64,000 bases of DNA from Kingdonia uniflora (Eukaryota; Streptophyta; Magnoliopsida; Ranunculales; Circaeasteraceae), in NCBI GenBank assembly GCA_014058105.1, contig JACGCM010000510.1, positions 2,075,883 through 2,139,882 on the forward strand, read 5' to 3'. The translations under genes were made by a program, and so were the position numbers. The notes under the pieces were generated by a model. That model worked only from the letters and a program-made list of their open reading frames with translations, made no database searches and had not been told where the DNA came from. Below, in pieces: positions 1 through 10,582 of this stretch; the stretch's first letter is position 1, and each line of letters starts with the position of its first letter.

Positions 1-1108
1 AATTTTCACTTGCTCCATCGCTGGTCTCCATAGGCTTAAATAGTTAAGTTTACAAAATTTCCATAGGCTTTTTGAATTGTTCTTCTTTAACATTAATAAA
101 ATACAATGCAAAACTTAATGACTTTATATTTGTCTTTATTCATATAGGAGATATGGCATACTTCGGACTGAGACTTCATTTGTATTTTCAAGGTGACTTA
201 GGATGCTAGAGTTGTAACTCTTCATGTAAAAATAATAATTCCATTGTTATTGTTTTCTTTTCAATTATTTTTGATATGTCATTTAGATTCTTTTGTATAT
301 CAAAGAGCACATTTGTAATCACTTTACCTTCTTTTAAATTAACTTATGGTTGATGAATGATGTGTATTATCTAACAAGGGCGTAATTTAAATTGCAAAAA
401 TACTACATTTAGCATTACCTTCTTTTAGAGAAACAAATCTATTTAAAATGTTATGTATTAAAGACGGATGGAATAATCCGTCTCTATTGATATTGGTACT
501 AGTGGAAAAATTTGGCGCCATACTTTTAGAGACAAACAATTCTGCCTCAAATGGTTTTTATTAGAAATAGAATAATCTGTCCCCAATAATATTAGTGCTG
601 GCGGGAAAATTTAGCGCCATACTTTTAGAGACAAAAAAATCTGTCTCAAATGCTGTATATTAGAGACAGAATAATCCGTCTCCAATAATATTGGTGCTGG
701 CGGGAAAATTTGGCGCTATACTTTTAGAGACAAACAAATTCAACTCAAATATTGTGTATTAGAGACAGAATAATCCGTCTCTAATAATATTGGCGCTGGC
801 GGGAAAATTTGGCGCCATACTTTTAGAGATAAACAAATTTGCCCCTAATATTATGTATTAAGGACAGTTGCACACCGTCCCTAAAAGAGTTAAAAAACAA
901 AGACCTTTAAAGACAGATTTTAGTCGTCTCTAAAGCCGTCCTTAATAGTATTAGAAATGGATGTGTCCGTTCTTAATGTATTTGGGACGCCACTCTAAGG
1001 GGACAACACTTTACCATCCTTAAAGTCGTCCCTAATAGCTGTAGGGACGAATTAGTAGCCTTTTGGGACACTTTTTTTCCATCCCAAAAAGTGGTTTTTC
1101 TTGTAGTA
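1..1108. mobile_element. Terminal part of a CACTA (En/Spm-type) transposon, left part outside window
   Basis: The segment ends at 1108 with TTTTTCTTGTAGTA, which is the reverse complement of the CACTACAAGAAAAA terminus of plant CACTA elements with one substitution in the last base. Upstream of it are several short direct and inverted copies of a 'GGGACG...CGTCCCTAA'-like motif (about 840-1090), as expected for the subterminal transposase-binding arrays of this superfamily. The base after 1108 resumes the coding sequence of a minus-strand gypsy protease, so the element inserted into that retroelement. No transposase is visible; it would lie left of the window, if present. The other terminus and the 3 bp target duplication cannot be checked. 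Confidence 0.75.
440..860. repeat. Four tandem copies of a ~99 bp unit inside the CACTA element
   Basis: A unit containing GGCGGGAAAATTTGGCGCC and the pair GAATAATCCGTCTC / TTTTAGAGACAAACAAA recurs with starts of the 'attggYgctgg' block near 492, 591, 690 and 789. Copies differ by a few substitutions. Such arrays are common in subterminal regions of CACTA transposons. Confidence 0.8.
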
Positions 1109-3096
1109 GATCCATTGATATTGATGTCACTTTGAATAACTTGATCGGCCAATCCCATTTGGTCGATAGTGTTCTGCAGGAAAATCTCAATACCGCTGCT
1201 AGTACCAATCATCATTGTATGCATGACAAACTTCTTCATATTAAGCATTATAACTAATGCATCATGATGTAGAAATTTTACATGGTTAGTATCACAGTCT
1301 TTGAATGAGATCCCAAGTCGGCGATTGCTCAACTCAGGCAGAACTTTAGCTTCTTTATCTTGAGGTATGAGATTGCAGCATTCTGATAGTCTTCTACTCT
1401 TGAATCTATTAGAGTAGGTGATCTGATTGATTTTGATCATGTTGTTATGGCGCATATGGTAAAGATGTTTCTCCTCAGCTTAATCTTTAACCTGGGCAAC
1501 TTCAAGCTACTTCTTATAGCTGCCATCCTTGTATGATTCCAAATCTACAATATATTCAAACATTTGTCCCTCCTTGAAAATGTATTCCAGCAACCTCTGT
1601 AAAGCATAGCAAATGTCAGCAGAATGATGGTTTACCTCATGATGCATGCAGTACGGTCGGTTCTCGATTTGTTCCAATGGTTGAGAGAGATGGTAGAGCT
1701 TATCCTTTGAAAGGATTAGAAAAATTATGGAGATTCGAACATTTATTTTGGGAAGACCAGTTTGATTTGTGAACCGCCTTTCTGAGGGTTACCATTGTTC
1801 CCCTTGGAGTATTTTGGGTCACCCTAATCCTCCTTTGGTTCAGTATTTCGATCTGCAGATGAACCTTTTGTGGTAAGGACGGATTTAGTATATATATACC
1901 TTTTAGACATCATCCTTTCCAGGTTGACGTAACTATTGACCTTGGTGATCATATCTTCCAAGGTTACAGGTTTGTTGAGGAAGAGGTGCTTTTTGGCTTT
2001 ACATTTGAGCTGGAGCGCGTTGGTAAAAGCAGTAACAGCAGTTTTCTGATCGAGCTTGTCAACTTTACACGCGAACTCTAAAAACTTCTTCGCAAAGGCC
2101 TCGAGCTTCTCTCCGTGTGACTGTTTGAGACTGATAAGAGAATATAAATTTTCTTTTTTATCTCTGTTGTGAACATATATCTTGATGAATTGTTTCTACA
2201 GCTAGTTGAATGTGTATATGGAGTCTTCAGGTAGAGAGTGGAACTATCGGAGTGGTTCCTCCTGCAGACTTGTGGCGAATAGACGGTAGAGAATATGGTT
2301 AAGATTGGAGTACAACCCCAATGAATCACGGTATTGTTGAATGTGCTCCTTTAGGTCGGTACCCATGTATTTGAGAATTTTTGAAGTATGGAAATCTTTC
2401 AGTATTTCCATATCAAATAGTTCTTTGGTAATTGGACTTTCCTTGTAACTTGGTAAGGTCGTCGGTAGTGTCCAAAACTTGTGCTTCGATCGACTCCTTA
2501 ATATGCTGATCCATTTGCTCTTGCGTAACATATCGACGTGTGGGTTGAGTGGCTTAACGAGGATGTTGTGGATTGTGAGTATCGGTACCTTCACTCAAAT
2601 GATCACGTACTGGAACTCGAAGTTGAGGTCGTTGTTCTTTCTCTGGATGTATGGAAAATTGATGACCCCAGTTGATCTCAGACAGAACTTTGCCACCCAA
2701 ATGAATGGAAGGTTGAGGTTCATGCTGAATATTCCTGAAAATAGCTTTACTAGTGGCTCCTCGAGGTCCCAATCTTTCCCGTGTAGAAACTCGTAAGGCT
2801 TTTGGCAATTGATCGCGATCTCTTGTTTGAGGAACCTGTTGAGCATTTTACAGAGCCTGTAAGGCAGTCTACATTATTGTTATCTGGTCTTCATGTTGTT
2901 TGAGCTTAGTCAAACGAGCTTGTCATTCAGCATCGAACTCCTTTTCACGGAACTCTCATTTAAGAGTTAATTGACGTTCGAGCTCATTGTATTTCTTGGT
3001 TTCAGTGTTAAGATTCGCCTGTAGCTCTGTAAGTTGTTTCGGCTTAACTGAAAGATCGAGCTGGATTTTGGCTGTTAGTCGTCTAGAAGTGACCAT
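1109..3096 (-). pseudogene. Decayed gag-protease of gypsy element A
   Basis: The gag frame opens with an ATG at 3096 (MVTSRRLTAKIQ) and continues into a coiled-coil-like stretch rich in Leu, Glu and Gln, the normal start of Tat gag. Further left the frame is broken by stops and shifts. At 1455-1109 a 'VMHTMMIGTSSGIEIF' segment aligns with the retroviral-type aspartic protease of the element at 56880-57225, which has MMVDTGSTIKF. The catalytic Asp is replaced by Gly here, so even this fragment would be inactive. It ends where the CACTA element is inserted. Confidence 0.65.
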
Positions 3097-3173
3097 GATT
3101 GAAATTTGTAGTAAAAGAAAAGTATGCCTTAGGATATCGTGGAAATGTAATCTTTCCTACAGACGGTGCCAAA

Positions 3174-3790
3174 TGTAATGGCCTAATTCTGTAAGCTTGA
3201 AGTGGATTGGAATTAGCTCTTACACTAATGTACCTGTGATAAAAATCTAATAGAAAGTAAGAAATGACACAGGTGATTTAGCATGGAAAACCTCCGAATA
3301 GGTAAAAAAACCACAACCTCGAGTTGAGGGGTTTTGTAATAGTGACTTTTATTGCTTGAGGATGATTCCTTATTACAAGTGATATCTAGACTTATAAATG
3401 CCTGATCTTGTGAATAAGAAGTTTGAAGTTTTGAGAATCTAGAAAATGAAGTTTTCTTGGTGATTTCTCATGTATTTTCTAGTCCTTATCTCTTCTGGAA
3501 CTTTTTCTTTATATAGGCCTTCTCCGCAGTTCTTCGCCGTGCTGAAGCATATTCTCCGATCAATGTGGCTAGTGGCGGTTGACTGAGTAACTGTTGAGTT
3601 TGTGAGAGACAAGTAGCTTTGACTTGTTCAAGTTTTTCTGTTTGAGCCCGACCTACGTTTTTCATCAGTTCGTGGAGTATGAGGCAATGTTGACTGTTGA
3701 AGTCATATGAAGAATGCGTGAGTCTAACATGGAGGTAGTTTGAACTGGAGACAACTCGATTTAAGTAAGGTCGAGGGGTAGGCCCCTACA
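3174..3790 (-). repeat. 5' LTR of gypsy element A (617 bp)
   Basis: On the plus strand it runs TGTAATGGCC...GGCCCCTACA, i.e. TG...CA termini on the minus strand. It is followed on the minus strand by the primer-binding region. The body is similar over its length to the LTR at 60615-61235, with the shared blocks 'GGTTTTTtACCTATTC' and 'CTTTATATAGGCC'. Confidence 0.75.
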
Positions 3791-4072
3791 ATAACATCAC
3801 ACACACTCACACATACTCACACACTCACACATAAGCCCACCACATACTTTCCATTTACTCATGTGTACAACCAATGATTAGGTGAGAGGATATATTTCTC
3901 TTCATATTCCCACTTTCTAATCAATGTGGGTTTATGTTCAAAGATCAAAAAATAGGTTACCCAACCCAAAGGTCATGGGTTCGAACCCTCAAAGGTTAGC
4001 TTTCAGTTTTTAGAGATAAAACTCAACAGTTTTCCTTGGGCCTTAAGTAGCTTGAGTTTGCCTTGATTGAGT
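3791..4072. other. Gene-free stretch with CA-rich microsatellite
   Basis: A run of imperfect CACA/CACT repeats (about 3797-3850) is followed by unremarkable AT-rich sequence. A GGTTCGAACCC motif near 3978 resembles a tRNA B box, but no A box or cloverleaf accompanies it. No gene is seen. Confidence 0.5.
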
Positions 4073-7000
4073 TTAACTTAGGCCTTGAGTAGCTTGAGTC
4101 TGTCCTACACCCCTAGAAGATCTCCCACCACTGCCACCTTTACCACCACTTCCCCTCCCTCTTATATTTGGTGTTGCAGGTAGTAAGCCAGTACTGCTCA
4201 TATATCTTGCCATGCTAACATTTATATCTAGCCTCTTATGTACTCTTGCCACTCTTGACCTTGGTGTTGCTGGTGCACCATTACAAATTTTCTTGTTGTG
4301 ACCATAGCCCTCACATTTTCCATATCTCTTCTGCCTTTTATCTTTATCTGGGTCAGAGATTTTTTGTTTTCTAGGTCTCCCAGATCCTCTCACTAATGGG
4401 GGAGGTAGAAAATGGTTTTCTTGGTTTGTAGGCTGCATATAATACAAAAATAAGCATACATATGAAATGAAGATTCAAACACACATGTGTTCAAATACAA
4501 ACCTTCTTCCATTCTGATCCATCAACTACAGGATATATGGCATTTTTATATGTTTAGACATATGAAGCAACTTTGGGAAAATAAGAAACATGGCTATTAG
4601 TCATCCATAAAAAAAGTTAGCTTTTAAAAAATTAGAGACATTACTTTGTGAAATTTTAGATTATTAACAAAAAATACTTACTTAACCCAGGGCCACCCAT
4701 AAGGGAGTATAGCACTAACAACATGCACACATGGTAGTCTAGAAAGTTGTCATTCTTGGCAGTCACATTCATGTGTGTTGGTGTTCACTCTCTATCTTTG
4801 GCCATTTATCCTAATTGTAAGAAAAGATCCTGATATGATCCCTTGAACTTTATATTGACCATAGCATTTGATCATCTTATCAATGTGGGTTTGTACTCTA
4901 GGGACCAACATCAAACCTATAAAAAAAAAATATATATATAGTCATATAGTCACATAGTAGTTCATAACAAGAAGAAGAGATCTCAAACAATAATAAAAGG
5001 TCTTGTTTAGCTTACCTGCTTCTTCTCACTCTTTTGATTTGAGCCTCTGGTCATACATGAGTTTCATCAACATTATATTCAGTTTTTTCAGTAACTTGTA
5101 GATTGGCCTGTCCCTAATCTTCAAAATCTATATGTTAAAAGACTCATTGAAGTTGTTTGTGATATGTTCACACTTGGCAGTCAAATCAAAGTGGAACCAA
5201 ACCCAGTGTTCAAATGGCTCCTTAAGTAACCAGTCATGAGCAGTTGGATTATCCAGTTTGAGTTGGTCCATGTACTTATTATTTTCATATTGCTTAAATG
5301 TCTTTGTTGCACTCTACACTAACCACTCTATTTGGGTTCCCCTGTGAAGCTTCTTCATATTCTTGTACATATGTCTAAAGCAGAATATGTGATTTGAATG
5401 AGGAAAAAGGGTAGTTACAACATCAATGAGTCAATTCTGTCTATCTTATATGAATATTATCCTTTGATTATGTAGAATGAGATAGGGTTGAAGAATCTCA
5501 AGGAAGTTGGTTCAAGTTTCTTTACATTCTGATCTACATAAGCAAACTCCAATAGGGAATAGACCATTGTTGTCATCCAAGGCAATCACAAATAGACAAC
5601 CCCCCACCCACCCCCCCCCCCCCCCCCCCCATATTTACCCTTTAGAAAATAACCATCCAAACCAAGTACAGGTCTACACCCACTTAACCACCCATCAAAA
5701 CTTGCCTTAAACATCACCAATAAACTTTTCTACTGCTTACATTGAAAATCTTTACTACATTTGGCTAAACTACCAAGGTTAGCCAATAAGATTTGTCTTA
5801 TAAATTCAGGTTGCAGAATATAACAATCATCATATGATCCAACTATCCTCTCCATACATATAGTCCAAGCATTCCATGAAGTATAATATAAAATATCAAC
5901 AACATACATTTTGGAAATCATCTCCTTTGCACATGTTGGTCTAGTAGTTCTCACTGCCCTGATTGTTTCTTTAACTTTATTTGCCACCCACTGGGTATTT
6001 ATATTTTTGTTAGATTGGTCACTCCAGCCAGGACATGTGTGAATGAGATTACTACTTTCCCTCAGACTGAAAATGGTACCATCTGGGTTAACCCTGGCAT
6101 AGAATATCCATTGACAGTTGAACGTTTTAGCCTCAGTACAAATGTATCTTACCCTCATATAGTCATTCTTTCTTTGTTGGAATTGATGCTTGTTCACAAT
6201 GTCCCATTACCTTAAAAAAGCTCTGCAAACATCAACTATGAGTTACTCCATGCCAATAACTATCTCTAACCCAGGATTATGTACAGGTACCGTAGTAGGA
6301 TGCACTTCAGCTTCTTCTGTTGTAAAAATACTATCACATTCTTTGGCCAAATCTCTGAACTCATCATCACACCTATCTATATCAGCTTGGGTTGGACCAC
6401 CATCATCATCAAGTGATGAGTGAATTGAGTAATACCCTTCCTCTGTATCTAGGCTATCTAGGTTAATTTATGCCCATCTATTCTAAGCATCAACTTCTTC
6501 TACATTATTTGAAGCCTCACCCCTTAATCTAACTTCACCCTCAGTTTCAGCATTAACTCCAACATCTCCCCCCAATCCAACTATACCTTTAGTTTCAACA
6601 GTAACTGGAGCATCTCCCCCCAATCCAACTCCACCCTCAATTTTAATATTAGGTCTAGCATCTCCCCCCCAATCCAACTTCCCCCTCAGTTTCAATATTA
6701 GGTTCATTATTACTAAAGTACACATGTGGCAAATCATCAAGTTCTTCCTCAGGTAGTTCATTTTCCCTTGGTTTCTTAACTCTTTTAGTATTTTCTTCAG
6801 CACTTTGTAAACTATTGCCTTTTCTCTTTCCTATGTTGTTTCCCCCTTTTTTAGTTATTTTGTCTTTTGCGTTACTTGTTTGAGCTAGTTTTTTTAGCTT
6901 TTTTGATACAACTCTTTTTTTTGTTTGAGTCACAATTACCTTTTGTCTACCCCTGATAATAGTCTCATGTTGTAGTGGATCAAACAATGTACTCTCATGC

Positions 7001-7427
7001 TACAGTGGATCAAACTGTATAATCTCAACCTCAATTTGAGAAGTAGGCCATATTGGTGGTCCTTCATCATTTTCTATCATAACTGCATCTGGCTGTTCAA
7101 ATAAAGGTGGGGGCATAACTTCTATAGGCACTGCATGTACATAGAAATGTACATCCCATATAGAATCTACATCACTGTAATGCCATATCTTATACAAAAT
7201 TGCATCATCATAAACATCCACTATCTCACCTGCACACGGTGTCTTCCTATCCCAGAACCAGGTGAGATAGCTTCATTTATCCTAACAACATCAGACATAA
7301 TAAACTCCAACAGACTTTGATAGTAAAACTGATCCCCATCTACATTTTCAAATATATGTATTTCCCCCTCAATATATAAATGATGTGTGTACTCTGTCTC
7401 CTCATGTTCAGACCATCTACTCCCCAA
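4073..7427 (-). pseudogene. Mutator-like (MULE/MuDR) transposase, decayed
   Basis: On the minus strand, in order from 7427 to 4073: an N-terminal region resembling the leader of plant MULE proteins; an acidic, repetitive linker (6490-6700); a MuDR N-terminal DNA-binding domain (about 6150-5990, VRYICTEAKTFNCQW... with a Cys/His pattern); the DDE-type transposase core (about 5700-5100, with FAYVDQN, CFRHMYKNMKK and ITNNFNESFN); a SWIM zinc finger (about 4800-4700, CxC followed by CVH); and a CCHC knuckle (about 4335-4290, CEGYGHNKKIC) in an Arg/Gly-rich tail. This is the full domain order of an autonomous MULE, but stops and frameshifts interrupt it, and a C20 tract lies in the catalytic region. 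Terminal inverted repeats were not found by eye. Confidence 0.75.
5611..5630. repeat. Poly-C tract (C20) within the MULE transposase core
   Basis: Twenty consecutive C residues, preceded by the C-rich 'cccccaccca'. It interrupts the transposase reading frame and could be a slippage product or have an uncertain length in the assembly. Confidence 0.9.
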
Positions 7428-9887
7428 TGAATAATGACATTTTTAGGTCATTCCTGCCATTATAACACACCCCAAACACGATATAATTAAGACAAATATC
7501 ATGGGAGCATACCCAAAATACCTAATTTAAAAACACAACTTGTAAATGCCCCAATTTTTTTAATAAACCCTAATTTTAAAATAATAGAAAACCAAAGCCC
7601 TAATTTTCTAATCCAAACCACTTGTAAAAAGCCCTAATTTTTTAATCAACCTTAATTCTTAACACAAATCTTCTAACTTTAAAAATAGGAAAACCAAAGT
7701 AACATATATTAGAGAGAGAGAGAGACTACTCAAAAAGAAAGATAGAGAGAGGGAGAAGGAGAGACTTATATTATGATTAAGAGAGAGATCAGAGATTTGA
7801 ATAATGGCGAGGTCAGATATTAGAGAGATCCCTCTGATGAGCACGTAATTATGATATTTTTAATATACCCGAACATGTATTTTAGTCGTCCATTATATTT
7901 AATTTTGGGCACTTATGCGCGTTTTTTTATTGTAGCTATTGGAGATGGATATTTGAAACCAAGCTCTTAAAGTCAAGTAAAAATGTCTCCAACAGTTCAT
8001 AGCACAAAAAGTCAAAGACACGATATATTTGGAAATATATACACAAATATTCTTGGAGAATAAGATCAAAGAAGATATTACATCTAAGATCTTTGAAGAT
8101 ATTTTATATTGAAGATATATGTAAGAGTTTCCAAGAATAAAGATTTCTACATCACTTAAGGGAATTATATGCAAAAATCTTAGGTGATTGGTTGTAATAT
8201 TAAAATAAATTATTATGAAAAAAAAAATTTGAATTTAATGTATAGTTTCTAAATTTGGGTTCCTTCCCCTATAAAAAAAACCATCCCCCATTGTAATTGG
8301 GTATCTCATATTGGAAGCTATTAGTGAATAAAGTTAATTTTCTTCTTCTTCTCTTTAGTTTAATTTTTGTCAATGTCTTCATTAGTTGTTAATACGATGA
8401 AGTTCAAGATGAGCGGTTAATCTCCTAGCTAAGGCTAGGATGAGGCCTCTTCTTGGATGAGCAATAGTTGGTATTAATTAGGTTCAAATTAGCTTTTTCT
8501 TAGTACTTTATGATTGATAAGTTAGTGCATCATATCGAAAGCTTGATCATAGCTTCGGTTTGGTGTACGATAACGTTGGATACAAACAAGTACTACTAAC
8601 CATAGACTTGATTTGGAGATCAAAAAAAGAGGAAACATTAGAGAACTTGCTCAAGCCTAGCCATGGTTGAGTTGATAATTCTCTAAGACACTCTTCACCA
8701 TCACTTAAAAGTATAACCACTAAATGCTTGACCATAGATTTAGTGGTTTATTTTACAACATCGTATGTGCCTTAACATGAACATATGATGGGTGGAGATA
8801 TTATGATCTATTTGAATATCGATTAATGTTTTGAAAGGTAGAGGGCAAGTCTGAACCATAGCTCTCTCTATACTTAAGTTTTATAATTAGCTTTTATTTC
8901 TTCCTTTAGATTTATCTCTTACAAAATCGTAATTCGGCCTAAAAAGTATTTATTTTTTCAAATCTTCCTGTGAATTCAATCCCACTCATCCATGATACAA
9001 TTCAACAACTGCACTTTGAGTAGGTATTTTGCAAGAGGACCTCTAAAAGCCTTTTATCACTCTCCACACTAACCACTCAATTTTATAATTGCAGAAGTTA
9101 CAAATATTCATTTTCCCTCCATAATGATTGAGAGAGACAGAGCGAATGTATGTGTGAGACTCGTATGTAAAATGGTGAGGTGAATTGGTAAGGTGGTAGA
9201 TTGGTGAGGTGGAGGTTACATGGCAACTTGTTACCTAAAGACAACTTGTTTACCTGTTAGATAAAATCATATGTTACTCACACAAGTGTAGATTAGGCAC
9301 TTCATGTTAAAATTTGACTTCAACGAAGGTTGACCTGTTGTTAGAGGCCATTTGGAGACTAAAACTGTATTTTCAACAACTTGGGGACTAAAGGAAAATA
9401 TTCAGTTTGTAGGAGGGACTAAACTCAAAAAATTCATTTTTTTCATTATGTATCGATATGTCAGATGAACCTGTGTTTCAAGAGCCCAAAATGTCTCTCA
9501 AGATTTCCTTGTTGTACAATAATAATATTAATAGAGTAGTGAATTATAGTAACGACTCAAACAACCATAATGCATATAAAAAGTAAGAAATTCTATAAAT
9601 TATTGCATAATGGAAATCTTAATGTATAAGTCAAAATTCGTTGACACCCTGCATTATGCACCCCACAAAGCACCTAAGGAGAGTCCATGGATTCAAAATA
9701 TTTATGGCTTAAAAGTATGCTTATGTGGCAATCAATATTGGTAAAATCTTGGCTTATTTCCTAGATGTGCATCTTCTCTCCTTTATTTCCTCTCCCTTTA
9801 TTCTCTCTCTAGACTTCCACCTCTAAAAACCTCTATTTTGTCTCTCCCCTTGAATATTTGGTTATATTTCGTGAGTAAGACCCAAAC
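7428..9887. other. Gene-free stretch with LTR-like remains
   Basis: GA-rich simple sequence lies at 7709-7790. From about 7900 to 9000 the sequence looks like a retroelement LTR and leader: an AT-rich promoter-like stretch, 'cccctataaaaa' near 8268, 'gtgaataaag' near 8322, and CTTCTTCTTCTTC. No coding frame, terminal repeats or partner copy could be established. 9000-9887 holds nothing recognisable. Confidence 0.35.
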
Positions 9888-9924
9888 CAAAGAAGAAGAA
9901 GAAGAAGAAGAAGAAGAAGAAGAG
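9888..9924. repeat. (GAA)n microsatellite
   Basis: About eleven GAA/AAG units directly precede the kinase pseudogene. Confidence 0.9.
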
Positions 9925-10582
9925 CAAATAGTGAAATACCAGAGGATGACAAATCAATTTAATAACATGTTAGGCAAAGGAGGCTATGGGAGAGAGTTGG
10001 AAATGATTTAGAGGTTGTTGTTAAGATCCTCAAGGATTTTAAGGGAAAAGGGGAAGATTTCAACAATGAAGTGGGAACAATTGGCAGGATTCACCATGTC
10101 AATATAATTCGTCTTGTTGGTTTTTTGCTGACAAATTTAAACGAGCTCTTGTTTACAAGTTCATGCCAAACGAGTCATTAGAAAAGTATATCTTTTCTAA
10201 AGGTATTATAACACCTCCCCATAGTTGGGAGAAGCTTCAAAATATTGCGAAAGGAATAGAATATCTGCACTAAGGATACAACCAACGTATCCTCCATTTC
10301 GATATTAAGCTACATAATATATTACTAGATAAAAATTTGAAGCCAAAAATCTCTGATTTTGGTCTAGCAAAACTGTCTTCCAAGGGAGAAAACTTTGTAT
10401 CAATGACTGCGGCCAAAGGGACCATTGGCTACATTGCACTTGAAGTGTTCTCCATAAATTTCGATAACATTTTGTATAAATAGGATGTTTACAATTTTGG
10501 AATGTTGGTTCTTAAAATGGTTGGAGGAAAGAAAAATACTGATATTATCGCAGCCAACTCAAGTCAAGTTTATTTTTTAGAG
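9925..10582 (+). pseudogene. Receptor-like protein kinase fragment (LRK10/PR5K-like class)
   Basis: A conceptual plus-strand reading gives a recognisable protein kinase catalytic domain: a glycine loop (GKGGYG), the VVVKIL lysine, [14 protein letters not shown] around the alpha-C glutamate, an HFDIKLHNILLD catalytic loop, DFGLAK, and GTIGYIALEV as the APE-like end of the activation segment. HFDIK with NILLD and the KGEDFNNEV motif are typical of plant LRK10-like kinases. The extracellular and membrane parts are absent. Stops (for example after EYLH and before DVYNFG) and a disrupted stretch after the glycine loop make it a pseudogene. The final lobe is cut off near 10582, where copia-derived sequence starts. 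Confidence 0.75.

Larger units (their letters stand above)
1109..3790 (-). mobile_element. Ty3/gypsy (Tat lineage) element A, 5' LTR to protease, truncated by the CACTA
   Basis: Reading the minus strand from 3790 leftwards gives an LTR (3790-3174), a TTTGGCACCGTCTGTAGGAA primer-binding region just after it (3173-3154), a gag start at 3096 and a protease-like stretch that breaks off at 1109, where a CACTA terminus begins. The gag opening and the protease stretch (QMGLAD, then SDININ) align by eye with the plus-strand element at 55057-60614, whose paired RNase H domains place it in the Tat lineage. Pol and the 3' LTR are not in the window on this side. Confidence 0.75.

Noticed and set aside
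3955..3995. tRNA gene or SINE suggested by GGTTCGAACCC
   Set aside because: Only a B-box-like motif is present; no A box, acceptor stem or poly-A/T tail could be drawn, so it may be chance.
5611..5630. Poly-C tracts (also 14172-14193) as i-motif or G-quadruplex regulators
   Set aside because: Both are uninterrupted homopolymers inside decayed transposons; slippage or uncertain assembly length explains them better.
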